The position numbers and the translations under genes are program-made. A stretch of DNA of 64,000 nucleotides from Myxococcales bacterium (lineage in GTDB: Bacteria > Myxococcota_A > Polyangia > Palsa-1104). The notes beneath the pieces were generated by a model. That model saw only the letters and a program-made list of their open reading frames with translations. It had not been told where the DNA came from and searched no databases. Shown piece by piece: positions 60,998 to 64,000 of the stretch. Location: assembly GCA_003170275.1 (NCBI GenBank), contig PNAM01000096.1, positions 1 to 64,000 of the forward strand, given 5' to 3'. The first letter of the stretch is position 1. The number at the start of each line of letters is the position of its first letter.

Positions 60998-61954
60998 TCC
61001 GCTTTGCGATCGTCGGGCCGGGTGGGATCGCCGAGTCGATGCTCGCGCCGGCGCTCGCCGAGGTGCCGGGGGCGCAGCTGTGGAGCGTGCACAGCCGCAG
61101 CCTGGAGCGGGCGCGCACGTTCGCGTCGCGGTTCGGAGCGGCGGCGCCGCGGCCCGCGTTCGACGATCTGGCCGCGCTGTGCGCCGACCCTGCGCTCGAT
61201 GCGGTGATCCTGGCCACGCCCGACGGGCTGCACGCCGAGCAGACGGTGATGGCCGCGCGCGCCGGCAAGCACGTGCTGTGCGAGAAACCGATGGCCACCG
61301 ATCTCGACGGCGCGCGCGCGATGGTCGACGCGTGCAAGAAGGCCGACGTGCGGCTGGGCGTCGCCTATCACCTGCGCTGGCACGCGGGACATCGCGCGCT
61401 GGCCGAGCGGGTGCACGCGGGCGCGCTGGGCGAGGCGCGCCACCTGCGCGTGCAGTGGACCTATCAGGCGCGCTCCGCCGAGAACTGGCGCGCGCACGGA
61501 GACGTCGGCCGCTGGTGGAGCCTGGCCGGGGTCGGCACGCACTGCCTCGATCTGGCGCGCTGGCTGTGGAAGCCGCTGGCCGGCGAGGTGGTGGAGGTGC
61601 GCAGCCTGGTGACGCGGCCGGTGTGGCGCGGGCCGAACGACGAGACCGCGCTGGTGATGCTGCGTTTTGCGTCGGGCGCGACGGCGGAGTTGGTGACCTC
61701 GGTGCTGTTCGAGTCCGAGCCGCGCGTCGAGCTGTTTGGATCGCAGGCGAGCGCGATCTGCGAGGGCACGCTCGGCCCGCACGGCAAGGGCCGCATCACG
61801 CTCGGCGGCAAGCCGTTCGAGTTTCTGCCGGTGAATCCCTACGTCGGCGAGCTCAGCGACTTCGTCGACGCGATCCACCAGCATCGCGATCCGGAGGTCG
61901 ACGGCCGCGAAGGCCTGCGCAACGTCGCCATCCTCCTCGAAGCGGCGCCGCGCG

Positions 61955-61962
<8 letters not shown>
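60994..61962 (+). CDS. Gfo/Idh/MocA family oxidoreductase
   Basis: 322 residues. The N-terminal Rossmann domain begins IRFAIVGPGGIAESM and includes CEKPMATDLDGA (the conserved EKP motif, with Lys as catalytic residue). The C-terminal alpha/beta domain includes LRWHAGHRAL, GDVGRWWSLAGVGTHCLDLARWL (His/Asp of the substrate site) and YVGELSDFVDAIHQHRDPEVDG. The enzyme reduces or oxidises a sugar or related compound with NAD(P). It is coupled to the DUF2330 gene by ATGA. The substrate is unknown. The 3' end overlaps the convergent kinase gene by 8 bp. Confidence 0.9.

Positions 61963-64000
<2,038 letters not shown>

Overview
The window is about 64 kb of very GC-rich, densely coding bacterial DNA. 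It appears to come from a member of the Myxococcota, probably a Polyangia/Kofleriaceae-like lineage. This placement is inferred from gene content: Ser/Thr kinases with an N-terminal zinc ribbon and a PEGA domain, a MYXO-CTERM-type sorting segment, Cys-rich secreted proteins with Gly linkers, many lipoproteins, FG-GAP and other propeller proteins, VIT/VWA proteins, a DUF2330 protein and large TPR proteins. I saw no rRNA, tRNA, CRISPR array, transposase or prophage gene. The content is chromosomal, and GC and codon use look uniform apart from short AT-rich promoters.

Layout. 0-5.7 kb: the end of metH, a sedolisin-type secreted peptidase, a dicarboxylate/amino-acid symporter, a threonine-synthase-like PLP enzyme and a ribbon-helix-helix/zinc-ribbon protein. 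5.7-13.3 kb: a membrane desaturase divergent from an AarF/UbiB kinase-like protein across a short promoter with inverted repeats, an ADP-ribosylglycohydrolase with a one-base frameshift, a GNAT-like protein, a PhyH-type oxygenase, MsrB, an RGG-rich protein and two small proteins. 13.3-18.1 kb: a cardiolipin synthase whose start abuts that of a coupled cassette (class V aminotransferase-like enzyme, acyl-CoA dehydrogenase, lipoprotein). 18.1-29 kb: a giant TPR protein coupled to a zinc-ribbon protein, a small membrane protein, a Cys-rich lipoprotein and an AAA/TPR/winged-helix regulator. 29-31.5 kb: a heat-shock-type sigma factor divergent from an ArsR-type repressor coupled to a patatin-like phospholipase.

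31.5-45.4 kb is one uninterrupted minus-strand run. It encodes a large secreted propeller protein, a lipoprotein, a 1,590-residue protein that joins a MYXO-CTERM protein to an FG-GAP lipoprotein in frame, a TPR membrane protein, a Ser/Thr kinase, a small conserved-looking protein, a YceI-like protein and an aminotransferase. Gaps are 14 bp or less, or the genes overlap, so this looks like an envelope-associated operon with its own kinase. 45.8-53.6 kb is a second minus-strand cell-surface cluster: a VWA protein, a VIT/VWA protein, a propeller protein, a lipoprotein propeller, a JAMM-like membrane protein and a lipoprotein.

53.7-64 kb holds a lipoprotein and membrane-protein pair, a polytopic membrane protein, a crotonase with altered catalytic positions, an SPFH (band 7) protein coupled to an atypical NAD-kinase-fold protein, a DUF2330 protein coupled to a Gfo/Idh/MocA oxidoreductase, and the 3' part of a Ser/Thr kinase with a TolB-like propeller that runs off the right edge.

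The observations most worth checking are the in-frame MYXO-CTERM/lipoprotein fusion, the eight-gene kinase-containing envelope operon, the SPFH plus NAD-kinase-like pair, the JAMM-like protein in the VWA cluster, and a possible decayed small-peptide gene near 45.5 kb.
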